Origin: Acidimicrobiaceae bacterium
Lineage (GTDB): Bacteria > Actinomycetota > Acidimicrobiia > Acidimicrobiales > Ilumatobacteraceae
Length of the DNA stretch: 64,000 nucleotides
Assembly (NCBI GenBank): GCA_020637295.1
Contig: JACJWF010000001.1
Coordinates: 620,001-684,000, forward strand
Direction of reading: 5' to 3'
Position 1 is the first letter of the stretch. Each line of letters opens with the position of its first letter. The translations under genes were made by a program, and so were the position numbers. Below, one piece after another: positions 8,216 to 17,274 of this stretch. The notes under the pieces are model-generated. The model worked only from the letters and a program-made list of their open reading frames with translations, had not been told where the DNA came from and ran no database searches.

Positions 8216-8758
8216 ATGAAGGGCATCAGATGGGTGTTCGGAGGCTTGTTGTTGGGGGCCGTGGTGGTCGGGTCGTCCGGGCCGGCAGCGGCGCAGCTGG
8301 ACGGGTCCTGCCACGCCTCCGGCACCTGGCAGAACGCCGGGCTGACGGTGGACGCAGCCCAGGTGGGCGACAAGGCGGTCACCGTGCCACGCAGCGACAC
8401 CGTCCACTGGGAAGGCTCGGTTGCCGGGCCGCCCGGCGAGCATTCGGGCAGCATCTGGATCGAGTTGCCGCCGCCGTTCGGCACCGTGGAGATCGATTCC
8501 TGGGGCGGCAACGGGGTCACCACCTCGAACGACGGGTTCGAGGAGTACGACCTTCCGTCGCTCGTGCCCGCCGGGGTGGTCTTCACCGTGTCCGGTGAGC
8601 ACACCGACGCCAACGGCACGTGCACTGGTCACGTCAACTTCAAGATCGACGGCAGCGCCGTGTCCTCACCGCTCACCTGGGTGAGCCTGGCCGGCACCGC
8701 CGGCACCGGGGCTGGCATGTTCTTCGTCCTTCGTCCACTGTTCCGCCGGGTCGGGTAA
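8216..8758 (+). CDS. Secreted protein with C-terminal membrane segment, unknown function
   Basis: A 180-residue protein with a clear signal peptide: MKGIR, hydrophobic core to about residue 20, then PAAAQ as a signal-peptidase I site. The mature part is a beta-rich domain of about 120 residues with two cysteines (SCHAS near the N-terminus, GTCTG near the C-terminus) that could form a disulfide. A hydrophobic stretch (SLAGTAGTGAGMFFVL) followed by RPLFRR resembles a C-terminal tail anchor. ATG 8216 is set by the AAAGGGAGA ribosome-binding site. I do not recognise the family. The small membrane protein 9 nt downstream is probably cotranscribed. Confidence 0.75.
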   Translation: MKGIRWVFGGLLLGAVVVGSSGPAAAQLDGSCHASGTWQNAGLTVDAAQVGDKAVTVPRSDTVHWEGSVAGPPGEHSGSIWIELPPPFGTVEIDSWGGNGVTTSNDGFEEYDLPSLVPAGVVFTVSGEHTDANGTCTGHVNFKIDGSAVSSPLTWVSLAGTAGTGAGMFFVLRPLFRRVG

Positions 8759-8767
8759 GGGGTCACC

Positions 8768-8959
8768 ATGAACGTCGGAAAGATCATCGGAGTCGCGGTG
8801 CTCGGCTTCTTCTTCCTGCTCTTCGTCGCCATCGACCTGGTGCTGTTCGGTGTCATCCAGTTGAACAGTGCGGTCGTCACGGTCCTCCCGCTGCTCGGCC
8901 TGGTCGGCGGCGGGGCGCTCGGCGCGATGGCGGGGAAGAAGGGTCAGCCGGCCGGCTGA
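8768..8959 (+). CDS. Small two-helix membrane protein
   Basis: A 63-residue protein with two hydrophobic segments: residues 7-30 (VAVLGFFFLLFVAIDLVLFGVI) and 35-54 (AVVTVLPLLGLVGGGALGAM), ending in a lysine-containing tail. GGGGTCACC upstream of ATG 8768 gives a plausible ribosome-binding site. The gene lies 9 nt behind the secreted protein gene, so the pair may work together in the envelope. Its last 16 bases overlap the 3' end of the convergent aminotransferase gene. Function unknown. Confidence 0.6.
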   Translation: MNVGKIIGVAVLGFFFLLFVAIDLVLFGVIQLNSAVVTVLPLLGLVGGGALGAMAGKKGQPAG

Positions 8960-10167
8960 GCCGCGCTGGCCACCGCGTCGACGATGCGGTCGATCTGTGC
9001 ATCCGTCGTCACCAGCGGCGGGCAGAACAGCAGTGAGTCGGCGTTGAGGGCCCGGCAGACCACGCCGCCGCGCTCGTACATGTGGTCGCGCATCGCCATC
9101 GCGTCCTGATCCGGACGCAGGCCGGCGGCCCACATCGCGCCGCGGCCGCGGGCATGGTCGATCAGCCCGTCGGCCGCCAGTGCCCGCAGCCCGTCGGCCA
9201 AGCGGGTGCCCACGTGGGAGGCCCGCTCCACCAACCCTTCGCGGCGCATGATCTCCAGGTTCGTCAGCCCGGCGGCGCAGGCGGTGGGGTGACCGGAGTA
9301 GGTGAACCCGTGGCGCAGGAAGAACGCCGGATCGGCCTCCAGCGCTGCCGTGGGCGCTGGGCCCACCACCACACCGCCGAGCGGCTGGTACCCGGAGGTG
9401 ACCGCCTTGGCGAAGGTGATGAAGTCGGGCGTGACGCCGTAGTCCTGGGCGCCGAACCACGAGCCGAGCCGGCCGAAGCCGGTGATGACCTCGTCGAACA
9501 CCAGGTACGCGCCGTGCTGGTCGCACAGCCGGCGCAGGCCCTGGAGGTACTCCTCGGTGGCCGGGTGGATGCCACCGGCGCCCTGCACCGGTTCGGCGAT
9601 GACGGCGGCGACCTCGTTGCCGCGCTCGCTCATCAGTGTGGCGATGGCCTCCAGGTCGTCGGCCGGCACCTGCACGACCTCGTCGACGAACGGGCCGAAG
9701 TCCGCCCGGTTGGGGGCGATGCCCTGGGCGCTGGTTCCGCCGTAGGCGGTGCCGTGGTAGCCGCGCACCCGGCTGATGATCAGCTTGCGCTGCCCCTGGC
9801 CGGCCTGGACGTGGGCGATGCGCGCCAACTTCATCACGGTGTCGATGGACTCGCTGCCGGAGCACGTGAAGAACACCCGGGCGTCAGCCATCGGCGCCAG
9901 TTGGCGGATCTGCTCGGCCAGGGCCTCGGCCGGGTCGTTGGTGAACGGGTCGAACGTGCTGTAGGCCTCCAGCGTGCGCACCTGGGCAGCAATGGCGTCC
10001 GCCATCTCGGTGCGGCCGTGGCCGATGGCGCAGTACCAGAGGCTGGCCATGCCGTCCACCAGTTCGCGACCGTCCGCGTTCCACAGCAGTGCCCCCTCGC
10101 CGCGCACGATGCGCAGGAAGGACTCGCGGGTCGGCTTGGCGAACGGGTGCAGCAGAGCGGCGGGCAT
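8944..10167 (-). CDS. Class III (omega) aminotransferase
   Basis: A 407-residue PLP enzyme. LWYCAIGHGRTEM near the N-terminus, FFTCSGSESIDTVMKLAR (phosphate-binding helix), GYHGTAYGG, AAVIAEPVQGAGGIHPATEEYLQGLR, LVFDEVITGFGR (Asp to the pyridine nitrogen) and ITFAKAVTSGYQPLGG (Schiff-base Lys) are the class III signatures in order. Such enzymes move amino groups from omega-amino acids, diamines or amines to pyruvate or 2-oxoglutarate. ATG 10167 is chosen because TACGGT ends 7 nt upstream on the same strand. Substrate is not predictable. It is divergent from the FHA gene. Confidence 0.9.
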   Translation of the reverse strand: MPAALLHPFAKPTRESFLRIVRGEGALLWNADGRELVDGMASLWYCAIGHGRTEMADAIAAQVRTLEAYSTFDPFTNDPAEALAEQIRQLAPMADARVFFTCSGSESIDTVMKLARIAHVQAGQGQRKLIISRVRGYHGTAYGGTSAQGIAPNRADFGPFVDEVVQVPADDLEAIATLMSERGNEVAAVIAEPVQGAGGIHPATEEYLQGLRRLCDQHGAYLVFDEVITGFGRLGSWFGAQDYGVTPDFITFAKAVTSGYQPLGGVVVGPAPTAALEADPAFFLRHGFTYSGHPTACAAGLTNLEIMRREGLVERASHVGTRLADGLRALAADGLIDHARGRGAMWAAGLRPDQDAMAMRDHMYERGGVVCRALNADSLLFCPPLVTTDAQIDRIVDAVASAAQPAG

Positions 10168-10174
10168 GGTGGAC

Positions 10175-10180
10175 ACCGTA
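10175..10180 (-). promoter_or_regulatory. Leaderless -10 element (TACGGT) for the class III aminotransferase
   Basis: On the minus strand TACGGT lies 7 nt before ATG 10167. Confidence 0.5.
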
Positions 10181-10239
10181 CCGACCCCGACGAGGTGGCG
10201 GCGAGCGGGTACCGGGCTGCCGGGCGCGGCTGCCCTCAC

Positions 10240-10270
10240 TACGCTGCGAGCGGTGGAGGCGACGCGGTGA
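10240..10270 (+). promoter_or_regulatory. Possible leaderless 5-codon upstream ORF before the FHA gene
   Basis: TACGCT (10240-10245) is a TANNNT element ending 7 nt before GTG 10253. That GTG opens a five-codon frame (MEATR) whose stop TGA (10268-10270) overlaps the FHA start GTG 10267 as GTGA. The FHA frame itself has no start codon at the predicted transcription start. This could be a coupling uORF, or the promoter may simply be misplaced. Confidence 0.3.
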
Positions 10271-10683
10271 GCAGCCCTTGGGAGGTGGTGATCGAGGCGG
10301 ACGAGGCCTGGTTCGCCGTGCGAGGGACACCTGCCGACCCGCCTGTCGCCCCGACGCCGCCGCGCCGGGTGGCCTTGGGGGACGGCACCTCACTGGTGGG
10401 GCGCTCCTCATCCGATGACGACCATCCGCCGGAGGTGGTGGTCGACGACGACACCGGCGTGTCGCGCCGCCACGCCCAGTTCGTGGTGGACGGCGACCAG
10501 TTGACGGTGGTCGACCTGTCCAGCACGAACGGCACCCATGTGACGGCGGGAGGGGACGGCCCGGGGCTGCGGACGGTGCCCCTGGTCCCCGGTGTGCCGT
10601 GCCTTCTGGTCGACGGCGACCACGTCTACGTCGGTGCATGGACGCGGCTGACCGTGCGGCGGGTGGGCATCCCCGCCGTGTGA
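10267..10683 (+). CDS. FHA domain protein
   Basis: A 138-residue protein that is essentially one forkhead-associated domain. The conserved FHA positions are visible: LVGRSS (Gly-Arg of the phosphopeptide loop), GVSRRHAQF (Ser-x-x-His) and VVDLSSTNGTHV (Asn-Gly turn). FHA domains bind phosphothreonine peptides made by Ser/Thr kinases. No kinase or secretion gene is in the window. The GTG start at 10267 is the only usable start close to the domain. The stop is directly adjacent to the stop of the convergent WS/DGAT gene. Confidence 0.85.
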   Translation: MSSPWEVVIEADEAWFAVRGTPADPPVAPTPPRRVALGDGTSLVGRSSSDDDHPPEVVVDDDTGVSRRHAQFVVDGDQLTVVDLSSTNGTHVTAGGDGPGLRTVPLVPGVPCLLVDGDHVYVGAWTRLTVRRVGIPAV

Positions 10684-12057
10684 TCAGGCGGCCAGGGCGC
10701 AGACCTCGGCGAAGCCGGCCCGCAGGCACTCGATCAGCACGTCGGGGTCGCCGACGGCTGCCGCGTCCATGTTCACACCCATGCAGCAGGTGCCGTCGTA
10801 GCTCATCAGCGTGACGTTCAGGGCGGAGCCCGCAGTGGGACCGAACGGGAAGAAGCGCCGCACCGGCACCCCCTCCAGCCACATCGGCATCGGCACCCCG
10901 GGCACATTGCTGGCCAGGAAGTCCACACCCTTCAGCATCGTGCCGATGACGCCCTTCGGCATCAGGTTGAGGAAGCCGGCGATGGCCTCGGTGTGATCCA
11001 TCGCCCGCTCGTTGCGGATGCCCTCGACCACATCGTGGAGGTCGCGGATCCGCTCGGCCACGGTCGCCTCGTCCACCGGCACCACGAAGCGGGTGACGGT
11101 GACATGGTTGCCACCGGCCGGGTCGTCGGCGCCGCGCTGGCTGACCGGCATGGCCACCCTCAGTTCGTGGATCTCCGTCTCGTGGAACTCGTGGTACTTC
11201 TGCAGGCCGCGGGTGATGCCGGCGAGGAAGCCGTCGTTCAGGCGACCTCCTGCGGCGTGGGACGCGCTGTGGAGGTGGGCCACGGGCAGTTCCAGCGTGC
11301 GGAAGTGCGACGACATCATCCGCCCGACCATCACCGTGGACTTCGGCGTGCTGGTGGGCGCCAGGAACTTGGCCACCGACACCGCGGTGCCGACGGCATC
11401 CGTCACCGCCTGCTGGGGGTGACGTACGGCGTGGAGCAGGCGGGGAACCGCCGAGCGCACCTGCTGGCGGGTGAAGTCCACCATGCCTTCCACGTCGTGG
11501 AGCAGCACGTCGCGGAGCAGTTGGTCGCGACCAACTGCGGTCATCGGCGGGCGGGCCGTCGGCCGACGCCCGGCGGGGTTGGCCTCGAAGTCGAACAGGT
11601 GGGCGGCCAGTTGCACGGCGCCGATTCCGTCGGTGACGACATGGTGAGCCTTCATCACGAACGCGGCCCGCTCGTCGCCACCGGCACCCTCCACGAGGGT
11701 GAACTCCCACAGTGGACGGGCCGGGTCGAAGCCGCCGGCCGCTTCGGTGCGCGCCCAGTCGTACAGGTCTTGCAGGGTGCTGCCGTCCGGGAGGCGCACA
11801 TGGCGCAGGTGGTAGTGCAGGTCGAAGTCCGGGTCGGGCACCCACCGCAGGGTGGTGGGGTGCAGCGGCACCGGCACCACCTTCTCCCGCAGTGCGGGCA
11901 CATGGTGGGTGATCTCCTCGACGCGGCGCTGCACGCGGGACCACTCCGGCACCCCGTCGAGCAGCACGATGCCCATGATCGTGCTGCGCAGCAGCGGGTC
12001 GGCCTCCACCATCCACATGATGGTGTCGTTCTGGCTGAGGTAGGACCGGTCAGGCAT
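10684..12057 (-). CDS. Wax ester synthase/diacylglycerol acyltransferase (WS/DGAT)
   Basis: A 457-residue acyltransferase. The catalytic HHxxxDG motif is present as HHVVTDGIG near residue 140, and the N-terminal MPDRSYLSQNDTIMWMVEADP region is a recognisable WS/DGAT start. The second domain contains NDGFLAGITRGLQ and the conserved PLW and NVPGVPMPMWLEG segments. These enzymes esterify acyl-CoA with diacylglycerol or fatty alcohol and build storage lipid in actinobacteria. Start ATG 12057 is preceded by GGAGGG. It faces the DyP peroxidase gene 71 bp upstream in the same direction. Confidence 0.92.
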   Translation of the reverse strand: MPDRSYLSQNDTIMWMVEADPLLRSTIMGIVLLDGVPEWSRVQRRVEEITHHVPALREKVVPVPLHPTTLRWVPDPDFDLHYHLRHVRLPDGSTLQDLYDWARTEAAGGFDPARPLWEFTLVEGAGGDERAAFVMKAHHVVTDGIGAVQLAAHLFDFEANPAGRRPTARPPMTAVGRDQLLRDVLLHDVEGMVDFTRQQVRSAVPRLLHAVRHPQQAVTDAVGTAVSVAKFLAPTSTPKSTVMVGRMMSSHFRTLELPVAHLHSASHAAGGRLNDGFLAGITRGLQKYHEFHETEIHELRVAMPVSQRGADDPAGGNHVTVTRFVVPVDEATVAERIRDLHDVVEGIRNERAMDHTEAIAGFLNLMPKGVIGTMLKGVDFLASNVPGVPMPMWLEGVPVRRFFPFGPTAGSALNVTLMSYDGTCCMGVNMDAAAVGDPDVLIECLRAGFAEVCALAA

Positions 12058-12128
12058 GGGGGTTCCCTCCGCGCAGCATCGTGCGGCCGGCGCGGGCCGC
12101 CGGGCAAGGGCCGTTCGCCCCGAAAGCG

Positions 12129-13019
12129 TCAGCCCAGCGCGTCGCCGAGCGCCTGCACGCTGGGCACGAACCAGTACGCCCCGGTGACCGGGGTGGAGAA
12201 GTCGGTGAGCCGGTCGCGCAACCCGTCCTCGGCGGCGCCGAACATCCGCTGCAGCATCGCGGTGAAGCGGTGCGGGTCGGCGCTGAACGCCACGAAGTGC
12301 AGCCCGTGCTCCGTGACGGTGCCGTACGGCACGCTGCGGCGGAAGATCTCGATCTCCTCGCCGTCGTCGGCTTCGATCACGACGCGGGCGATGTGCGCGG
12401 TGTGCGGCTTGACGTCGTCGTCCATCTCCACGCTGTCCGCCTTGCTGCGGCCGAACACGTTCTCCTGCTCGCGCACGGGAAGCCGACCGAAGGAATCGAG
12501 GTCGTGCACCCACCGCTGGGTGATGGCGAACGAGCCACCTGCGCCCACCTGGCCATCGGCCACCGTGGCCACCTCGAACGCTTCCTCCACGCTCGGGTTC
12601 TCCGTGCCGTCGATGAAGCCCGTGAGGTCGCGGCCGTCGTGGTAGACGAAGCCACCGACCTCCACCGCCACCGCGGCGATCGGTGCCAGCAGTGCGGTGG
12701 TGCTGCGGGCGACGTCGAACAGCACGGCGTCGTCGCTGCCGTGGATCCACACCCACACGTCGTGCTCCGTGCCGGGCACGCCGTCCAGGTCCGGGAATTC
12801 GGTGAGGTCGGCCGGTGCCGCGTCCGGCGACAGTTGGCGCCACAGGGTGGGCGAGAAGCCGACGACGATGTTGGCCCCGCCGGCGCTGACGCTGGGCTGG
12901 CGCAGCGGTGCCAGCGCAGCGAGCACGTCGGCCGTGGGCACGTCCGGGCGGAGTACGAATTCCAGGTGGCGGTGGGCGCGAGTGCCCTGGGCGAAGATGC
13001 CGGGTTGTGGAGTGGCCAT
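12129..13019 (-). CDS. Dye-decolorizing (DyP-type) haem peroxidase
   Basis: A 296-residue DyP peroxidase. GFIDGTENP is the GxxDG signature with the distal aspartate, the histidine in KPHTAHIAR is the expected proximal haem ligand, and FRRSVPYG carries the distal arginine. No Tat or Sec signal is visible (MATPQPGIFAQGTRAHRHLEF), so it is cytoplasmic or encapsulin-targeted. DyPs oxidise dyes, phenolics and haem precursors with hydrogen peroxide. No encapsulin gene is in the window. It lies 9 bp downstream of the deacylase gene at 13029 and may be cotranscribed. Confidence 0.92.
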   Translation of the reverse strand: MATPQPGIFAQGTRAHRHLEFVLRPDVPTADVLAALAPLRQPSVSAGGANIVVGFSPTLWRQLSPDAAPADLTEFPDLDGVPGTEHDVWVWIHGSDDAVLFDVARSTTALLAPIAAVAVEVGGFVYHDGRDLTGFIDGTENPSVEEAFEVATVADGQVGAGGSFAITQRWVHDLDSFGRLPVREQENVFGRSKADSVEMDDDVKPHTAHIARVVIEADDGEEIEIFRRSVPYGTVTEHGLHFVAFSADPHRFTAMLQRMFGAAEDGLRDRLTDFSTPVTGAYWFVPSVQALGDALG

Positions 13020-13028
13020 GAGGAAGTG

Positions 13029-13544
13029 TTATCCCTTCGGGATCGGGGTGGCCAAGCCGTCCACGCAGACCACGTCGGGCAGGGCCAGCAGGGTCGCCGG
13101 CGGGCAGAGCACCTTGATGCTGCGGCTGCCGCCACCGAGGATCACGCGGTCCCGCTCGGTGACGGCGGCATCCACCCAGACCGGCACGCCGGGCGGCAGG
13201 GCGAACGGGGTGACCCCACCGATCTGCATGCCGGTGATCCGCACGGTGTCCTCGGCCGGGGCGAAGGACGCCTTGCGCGTGCCGAACCGCCGGCGCACCG
13301 CCCCGTTGACGTCCAGGCGGGTGGTGGCCAGCACGATGCAGGCGGCGTAGACCGGCGGGTCGCTCTTGCCGATGGCGACGATGGTGTTCGCACTGTGGTC
13401 GAGGGAGTAGCCGTACGCCTCGCAGAAGGCGGCCGTGTCGGCCAGCGCGGGGTCGCAGGGGATGATCTCGTACTCGCCGCCGGTCGCGTCCAGGCTGCGC
13501 AGCACCAGTGCTTCCACGTCGTCGACCTCGTCCATGGCCGCCAT
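13029..13544 (-). CDS. YbaK/prolyl-tRNA editing-domain (Cys-tRNA deacylase-like) protein
   Basis: A 171-residue YbaK-fold protein. TIVAIGKSDPPVYAACIVLATTRLDVNGAVRR contains the conserved lysine region of the editing domain, and MQIGGVTPFALPPGVPVWVD is the signature GGVTPxGLP loop. The family hydrolyses mischarged aminoacyl-tRNA such as Cys-tRNA(Pro). ATG 13544 and ATG 13535 are both possible starts (MAAMDEV). It is divergent from the nifJ-like gene, with about 75 bp between them. Confidence 0.85.
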   Translation of the reverse strand: MAAMDEVDDVEALVLRSLDATGGEYEIIPCDPALADTAAFCEAYGYSLDHSANTIVAIGKSDPPVYAACIVLATTRLDVNGAVRRRFGTRKASFAPAEDTVRITGMQIGGVTPFALPPGVPVWVDAAVTERDRVILGGGSRSIKVLCPPATLLALPDVVCVDGLATPIPKG

Positions 13545-13583
13545 TGTGCCGTGTGCCGCCGGTCGCGGGGAGGAAAGTCCCTA

Positions 13584-13617
13584 CTGACCTCTGGACACCC
13601 GTCCTAGGTTGAACTGC
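13584..13617 (+). promoter_or_regulatory. Predicted leaderless promoter of the pyruvate:ferredoxin oxidoreductase gene
   Basis: TAGGTT (13605-13610) is a TANNNT -10 ending 7 nt before GTG 13618. CTGACC at 13584-13589 resembles a -35 with a 15-bp spacer, slightly short. Confidence 0.4.
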
Positions 13618-16600
13618 GTGAGTGCCGAACCGATCGCCGTCGCGCCCGTGGGGCGCGAGGTGGTGGACGCCAACGAAGCAGTCGCCCGGGTGGCTCATCT
13701 GCTCTCCGAAGTGATCGCCATCTACCCCATCACCCCCGCCTCCCCGATGGGGGAGCACGCCGACGCCTGGAGCGCCCGTGGTCACACCAACTTGTGGGGC
13801 GTCGTCCCCGAGGTGGTGGAGATGCAGAGCGAGGCCGGCGCCGCCGGTGCCATGCACGGTGCCGTCCTGCGCGGCGCCCTGGCCACCACGTTCACCGCCA
13901 GCCAGGGTCTCCTGCTGATGCTGCCGGAGATGTTCAAGATCGCCGGCGAGCTGACACCCGCCGTCATCCACGTGGCCGCCCGCTCCGTGGCCACCCATGC
14001 CCTGTCGATCTTCGGCGACCACAGCGACGTGATGGCCGCCCGCAGCACCGGCTTCGCCCAGCTGTGCGCTGCCGGGGTGCAGGAGTCCGCCGACATGGCG
14101 GCCGTGGCGCACGCCGCGACGCTGGCGTCGCGGCTGCCGTTCCTCCACTTCTTCGACGGGTTCCGCACCAGCCACGAGCTCAACACGGTGCAGATCCCCA
14201 CCGCCGAGCAGTTGCGGGCGATGATCAGCGATGCGGACATCGCCGCCCACCGCGCCCGCGGGCTGGACCCCAACCGGCCCGTCCTGCGCGGCAGCGCCCA
14301 GAACCCCGACGTCTTCTTCCAGGCCCGTGAGGCCTGCAACCCGTTCCACGACGCCGTGCCCGGCATCGTGCAGGACACGATGGACCGGCTGGCCGCGCTC
14401 ACCGGCCGGCAGTACCACCTGGCCGGCTACCACGGCGCCGCGGACGCGGACCGGGTGGTCGTGGTCATGGGCTCCGGCGCCGGCGCGGTGCGCGAGGCCG
14501 TGGACGCGCTGAACGCCGCCGGCCAGCGCGTCGGCATGGTCACCCTGCGGCTGTACCGGCCGTTCCCCGTCGCCCAGTTACTGGCCGCCCTGCCGCCCAC
14601 GACCCGCACGGTGGCGGTGCTGGACCGCACGAAGGAGCCCGGTGCCCCGTTCGAGCCGTTGCACCTGGACGTGCTGTCGGCGGTTTGGCACAGCGACGCG
14701 TCGGCGTGGGCCGGCGGGGAGAAGCCCCGGGTCATCGGCGGGCGCTTCGGGCTGAGCAGCAAGGAGTTCACGCCGGCGATGGCCAAGGCGGTGTTCGACG
14801 AGGCCGCCGCGGCGCAGCCGATCAACCCGTTCACGGTCGGGATCGTGGACGACGTCAGCCACACCAGCCTCACGGTGGACCCGACGTTCCGCACCGATAC
14901 CGCCAAGGTCCGGGCGGTCTTCTTCGGCCTCGGCTCCGACGGCACCGTCGGCGCCAACAAGAACACGGCCAAGATCGTCGGCGCCAACAGCGACCTGGAC
15001 GTGCAGGCCTACTTCGTCTACGACTCGAAGAAGTCGGGCAGCATGACCGTCAGCCATGTGCGCTTCGACGACCGGCCGATCGGCAGCACCTACCTCATCG
15101 ACGAGGCCACGTTCGTCGGCGTGCACCAGTGGAACCTGCTGCAGCGGATGGACGTGCTGGGCCTGGCCGCCCCCGGTGCGACGGTGCTGGTCAACAGCCC
15201 CTACGGGGCCGACGACGTGTGGGCGCACCTCACGGTCGAGGTGCAGGAGCAGGTGCTGGCCAAGGGGCTCACCCTGTGGGCCATCGACGCCGCCGCCGTG
15301 GCCCGCGACGCCGGGCTCGGCAACCGGATCAACACCGTCATGCAGACCTGCTTCTTCCAGCTGTCCGGGGTGCTGCCCACCGAGGAGGCACTGGCGGAAC
15401 TGAAGGAGGCCATCGCCCACTCGTACGGGTCGCGCGGCGAGGTCATCGTCGAGCGGAACGTCGCCGCGGTGGACCGGGCGCTCGCCCACCTCCACCGGGT
15501 GCCGGTGGGTGCCGCGGTCACCGCCACGGACCGCCGCCGGCCGCCCGTCAGCGGTGAGGCGCCGGACTTCGTGCAGCGCGTCACGGCCAGGATGCTGGCA
15601 GGGGAGGGCGACCTGCTGCCGGTCAGTGCCTTGCCGCCCGACGGCGCGTTCCCCACCGGCACGGCCCGGTACGAGAAGCGCACCATCGCCGCCGAGATCC
15701 CGATCTGGGAGCCGGACCTGTGCATCGACTGCGGCAAGTGCGCCATCGTCTGCCCGCACGCGGCGATCCGCCTGAAGGTCTTCGAACCGCTGGCGCCGGC
15801 GGCGGCCGGCGTCGCCGACGGCGACCTGAAGCGCAAGGACTTCCGCAGCCGTGAGGTGCCCGGCATGCAGCTGACCGTGCAGGTCGCACCGGACGACTGC
15901 ACCGGGTGCGGCGTCTGCGTGGCCACCTGCCCCGCCCACGACAAGAGCGAGGTCAAGCGCAAGAGCATCAACATGCAGCCGATCGGCGACCACCTCGACG
16001 TCGAGCGCGCCGCCTGGGCGTCGTTCCTCGCCGTCGAGGCGGCGGACCCGGCCCAGTGGGACCCGGCCAGCGTGAAGACCAGCCAGTTGCGCGAGCCGCT
16101 GTTCGAGTTCAGCGGTGCCTGCGCCGGCTGCGGCGAGACCCCGTACCTGAAGCTGCTGACCCAGTTGTTCGGTGACCACATGGTCATCGCCAACGCCACC
16201 GGCTGCAGCAGCATCTACGGCGGCAACCTGCCGACCACCCCGTACTCGTGCAACAGCGAGGGCCGTGGCCCGGCGTGGGCCAACAGCCTGTTCGAGGACA
16301 ACGCCGAGTTCGGGCTGGGCATCCGCCTGGGCGTGGAGGCCCAGCAACGTACCGCGGTCGAGCTGGTGGCCCTCCTGCGCCCGGCGCTGGACGCGGCGAT
16401 GGGTGCTGCGGCAGTGGACGACCTGCTGGCCAACGTGGACGCCCAGGGCGAGACCGGCATCCGCGCCCAGCGGGAGCGGGTGGTGGCGCTGCGGGCTGCG
16501 CTGGCCGGGATGGACGGGCCGGACGTGGCCCGCCTCACCGAGCTGGCCGACAGCCTGGTGCGGACCAGCGTGTGGATCGTCGGCGGCGACGGCTGGGCCT

Positions 16601-17262
16601 ACGACATCGGCGCCGGCGGGCTGGACCATGTGCTCGGCAGCGGGCGCAATGTCAACATCCTGGTGATGGACACCGAGGTCTACAGCAACACCGGCGGCCA
16701 GGCCTCCAAGGCCACCCCCCGTGGCGCCGTCGCCAAGTTCGCCGCCGGCGGCAAGGGCGGGGTGAAGAAGGACCTCGGCCTGGAGGCCGTCACCTACGGC
16801 GACGTCTACGTGGCCCGCATTGCCCTCGGCGCCAGCGACGTGCAGACGGTGAAGGCGTTCCTCGAGGCGGACGCCTGGCCGGGCGTCAGCCTGATCATCG
16901 CCTACAGCACCTGCATCGCCCACGGGTTCGACATGAACCGCTCGATGAGCCAGCAGAAGCTGGCCGTCCAGTCCGGCCACTGGCCACTGTTCCGCTACCG
17001 GCCGTCGCCGGACGACGACGCCCACCCGTTCCAGCTGGACAGCGCCGAGCCCTCGGTGCCGTTCGCCGAGTTCGCCCGCAGCGAGGCCCGCTTCGCCATG
17101 CTGGCCCGGGCCAACCCGGACCGGGCAAAGGAGCTGGTGGAGCTGGCGCAGGAGGACGTCAGCGCCCGGTTCGACTACTACCGGCAGCTCGCCGGCCTGC
17201 ACCGTGCCGCCCCGGGTCACGCCGGCGACGCGGTGCTGGCCGAGGACGAGGACGAGGGCTGA
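13618..17262 (+). CDS. nifJ: Pyruvate:ferredoxin (flavodoxin) oxidoreductase
   Basis: A 1214-residue single-chain PFOR. Domain I starts with AIYPITPASPMGEHAD (pyruvate site); the gamma domain contains GSDGTVGANKNTAKI. Two ferredoxin-type clusters follow: CIDCGKCAIVCP from C702 and CTGCGVCVATCP from C761. The TPP domain holds the proximal-cluster pair C835/C838 in GACAGCGETPY, then GCSSIYGGNLPTTPY and GGDGWAYDIG...NTGGQ. It oxidises pyruvate plus CoA to acetyl-CoA, CO2 and reduced ferredoxin. GTG 13618 is preferred over TTG 13609 because of the leaderless -10. All cluster ligands are intact. It is followed 12 nt later by a DHOD-like gene, an arrangement seen elsewhere with nifJ. Confidence 0.97.
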   Translation: MSAEPIAVAPVGREVVDANEAVARVAHLLSEVIAIYPITPASPMGEHADAWSARGHTNLWGVVPEVVEMQSEAGAAGAMHGAVLRGALATTFTASQGLLLMLPEMFKIAGELTPAVIHVAARSVATHALSIFGDHSDVMAARSTGFAQLCAAGVQESADMAAVAHAATLASRLPFLHFFDGFRTSHELNTVQIPTAEQLRAMISDADIAAHRARGLDPNRPVLRGSAQNPDVFFQAREACNPFHDAVPGIVQDTMDRLAALTGRQYHLAGYHGAADADRVVVVMGSGAGAVREAVDALNAAGQRVGMVTLRLYRPFPVAQLLAALPPTTRTVAVLDRTKEPGAPFEPLHLDVLSAVWHSDASAWAGGEKPRVIGGRFGLSSKEFTPAMAKAVFDEAAAAQPINPFTVGIVDDVSHTSLTVDPTFRTDTAKVRAVFFGLGSDGTVGANKNTAKIVGANSDLDVQAYFVYDSKKSGSMTVSHVRFDDRPIGSTYLIDEATFVGVHQWNLLQRMDVLGLAAPGATVLVNSPYGADDVWAHLTVEVQEQVLAKGLTLWAIDAAAVARDAGLGNRINTVMQTCFFQLSGVLPTEEALAELKEAIAHSYGSRGEVIVERNVAAVDRALAHLHRVPVGAAVTATDRRRPPVSGEAPDFVQRVTARMLAGEGDLLPVSALPPDGAFPTGTARYEKRTIAAEIPIWEPDLCIDCGKCAIVCPHAAIRLKVFEPLAPAAAGVADGDLKRKDFRSREVPGMQLTVQVAPDDCTGCGVCVATCPAHDKSEVKRKSINMQPIGDHLDVERAAWASFLAVEAADPAQWDPASVKTSQLREPLFEFSGACAGCGETPYLKLLTQLFGDHMVIANATGCSSIYGGNLPTTPYSCNSEGRGPAWANSLFEDNAEFGLGIRLGVEAQQRTAVELVALLRPALDAAMGAAAVDDLLANVDAQGETGIRAQRERVVALRAALAGMDGPDVARLTELADSLVRTSVWIVGGDGWAYDIGAGGLDHVLGSGRNVNILVMDTEVYSNTGGQASKATPRGAVAKFAAGGKGGVKKDLGLEAVTYGDVYVARIALGASDVQTVKAFLEADAWPGVSLIIAYSTCIAHGFDMNRSMSQQKLAVQSGHWPLFRYRPSPDDDAHPFQLDSAEPSVPFAEFARSEARFAMLARANPDRAKELVELAQEDVSARFDYYRQLAGLHRAAPGHAGDAVLAEDEDEG

Positions 17263-17274
17263 GGGGGACAACCG

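Noticed and set aside
12058..14433. Upstream extension of the WS/DGAT frame across the peroxidase, deacylase and nifJ genes
   Set aside because: The WS/DGAT similarity begins exactly at ATG 12057 behind GGAGGG; the extension overlaps three well-supported genes and has random composition.
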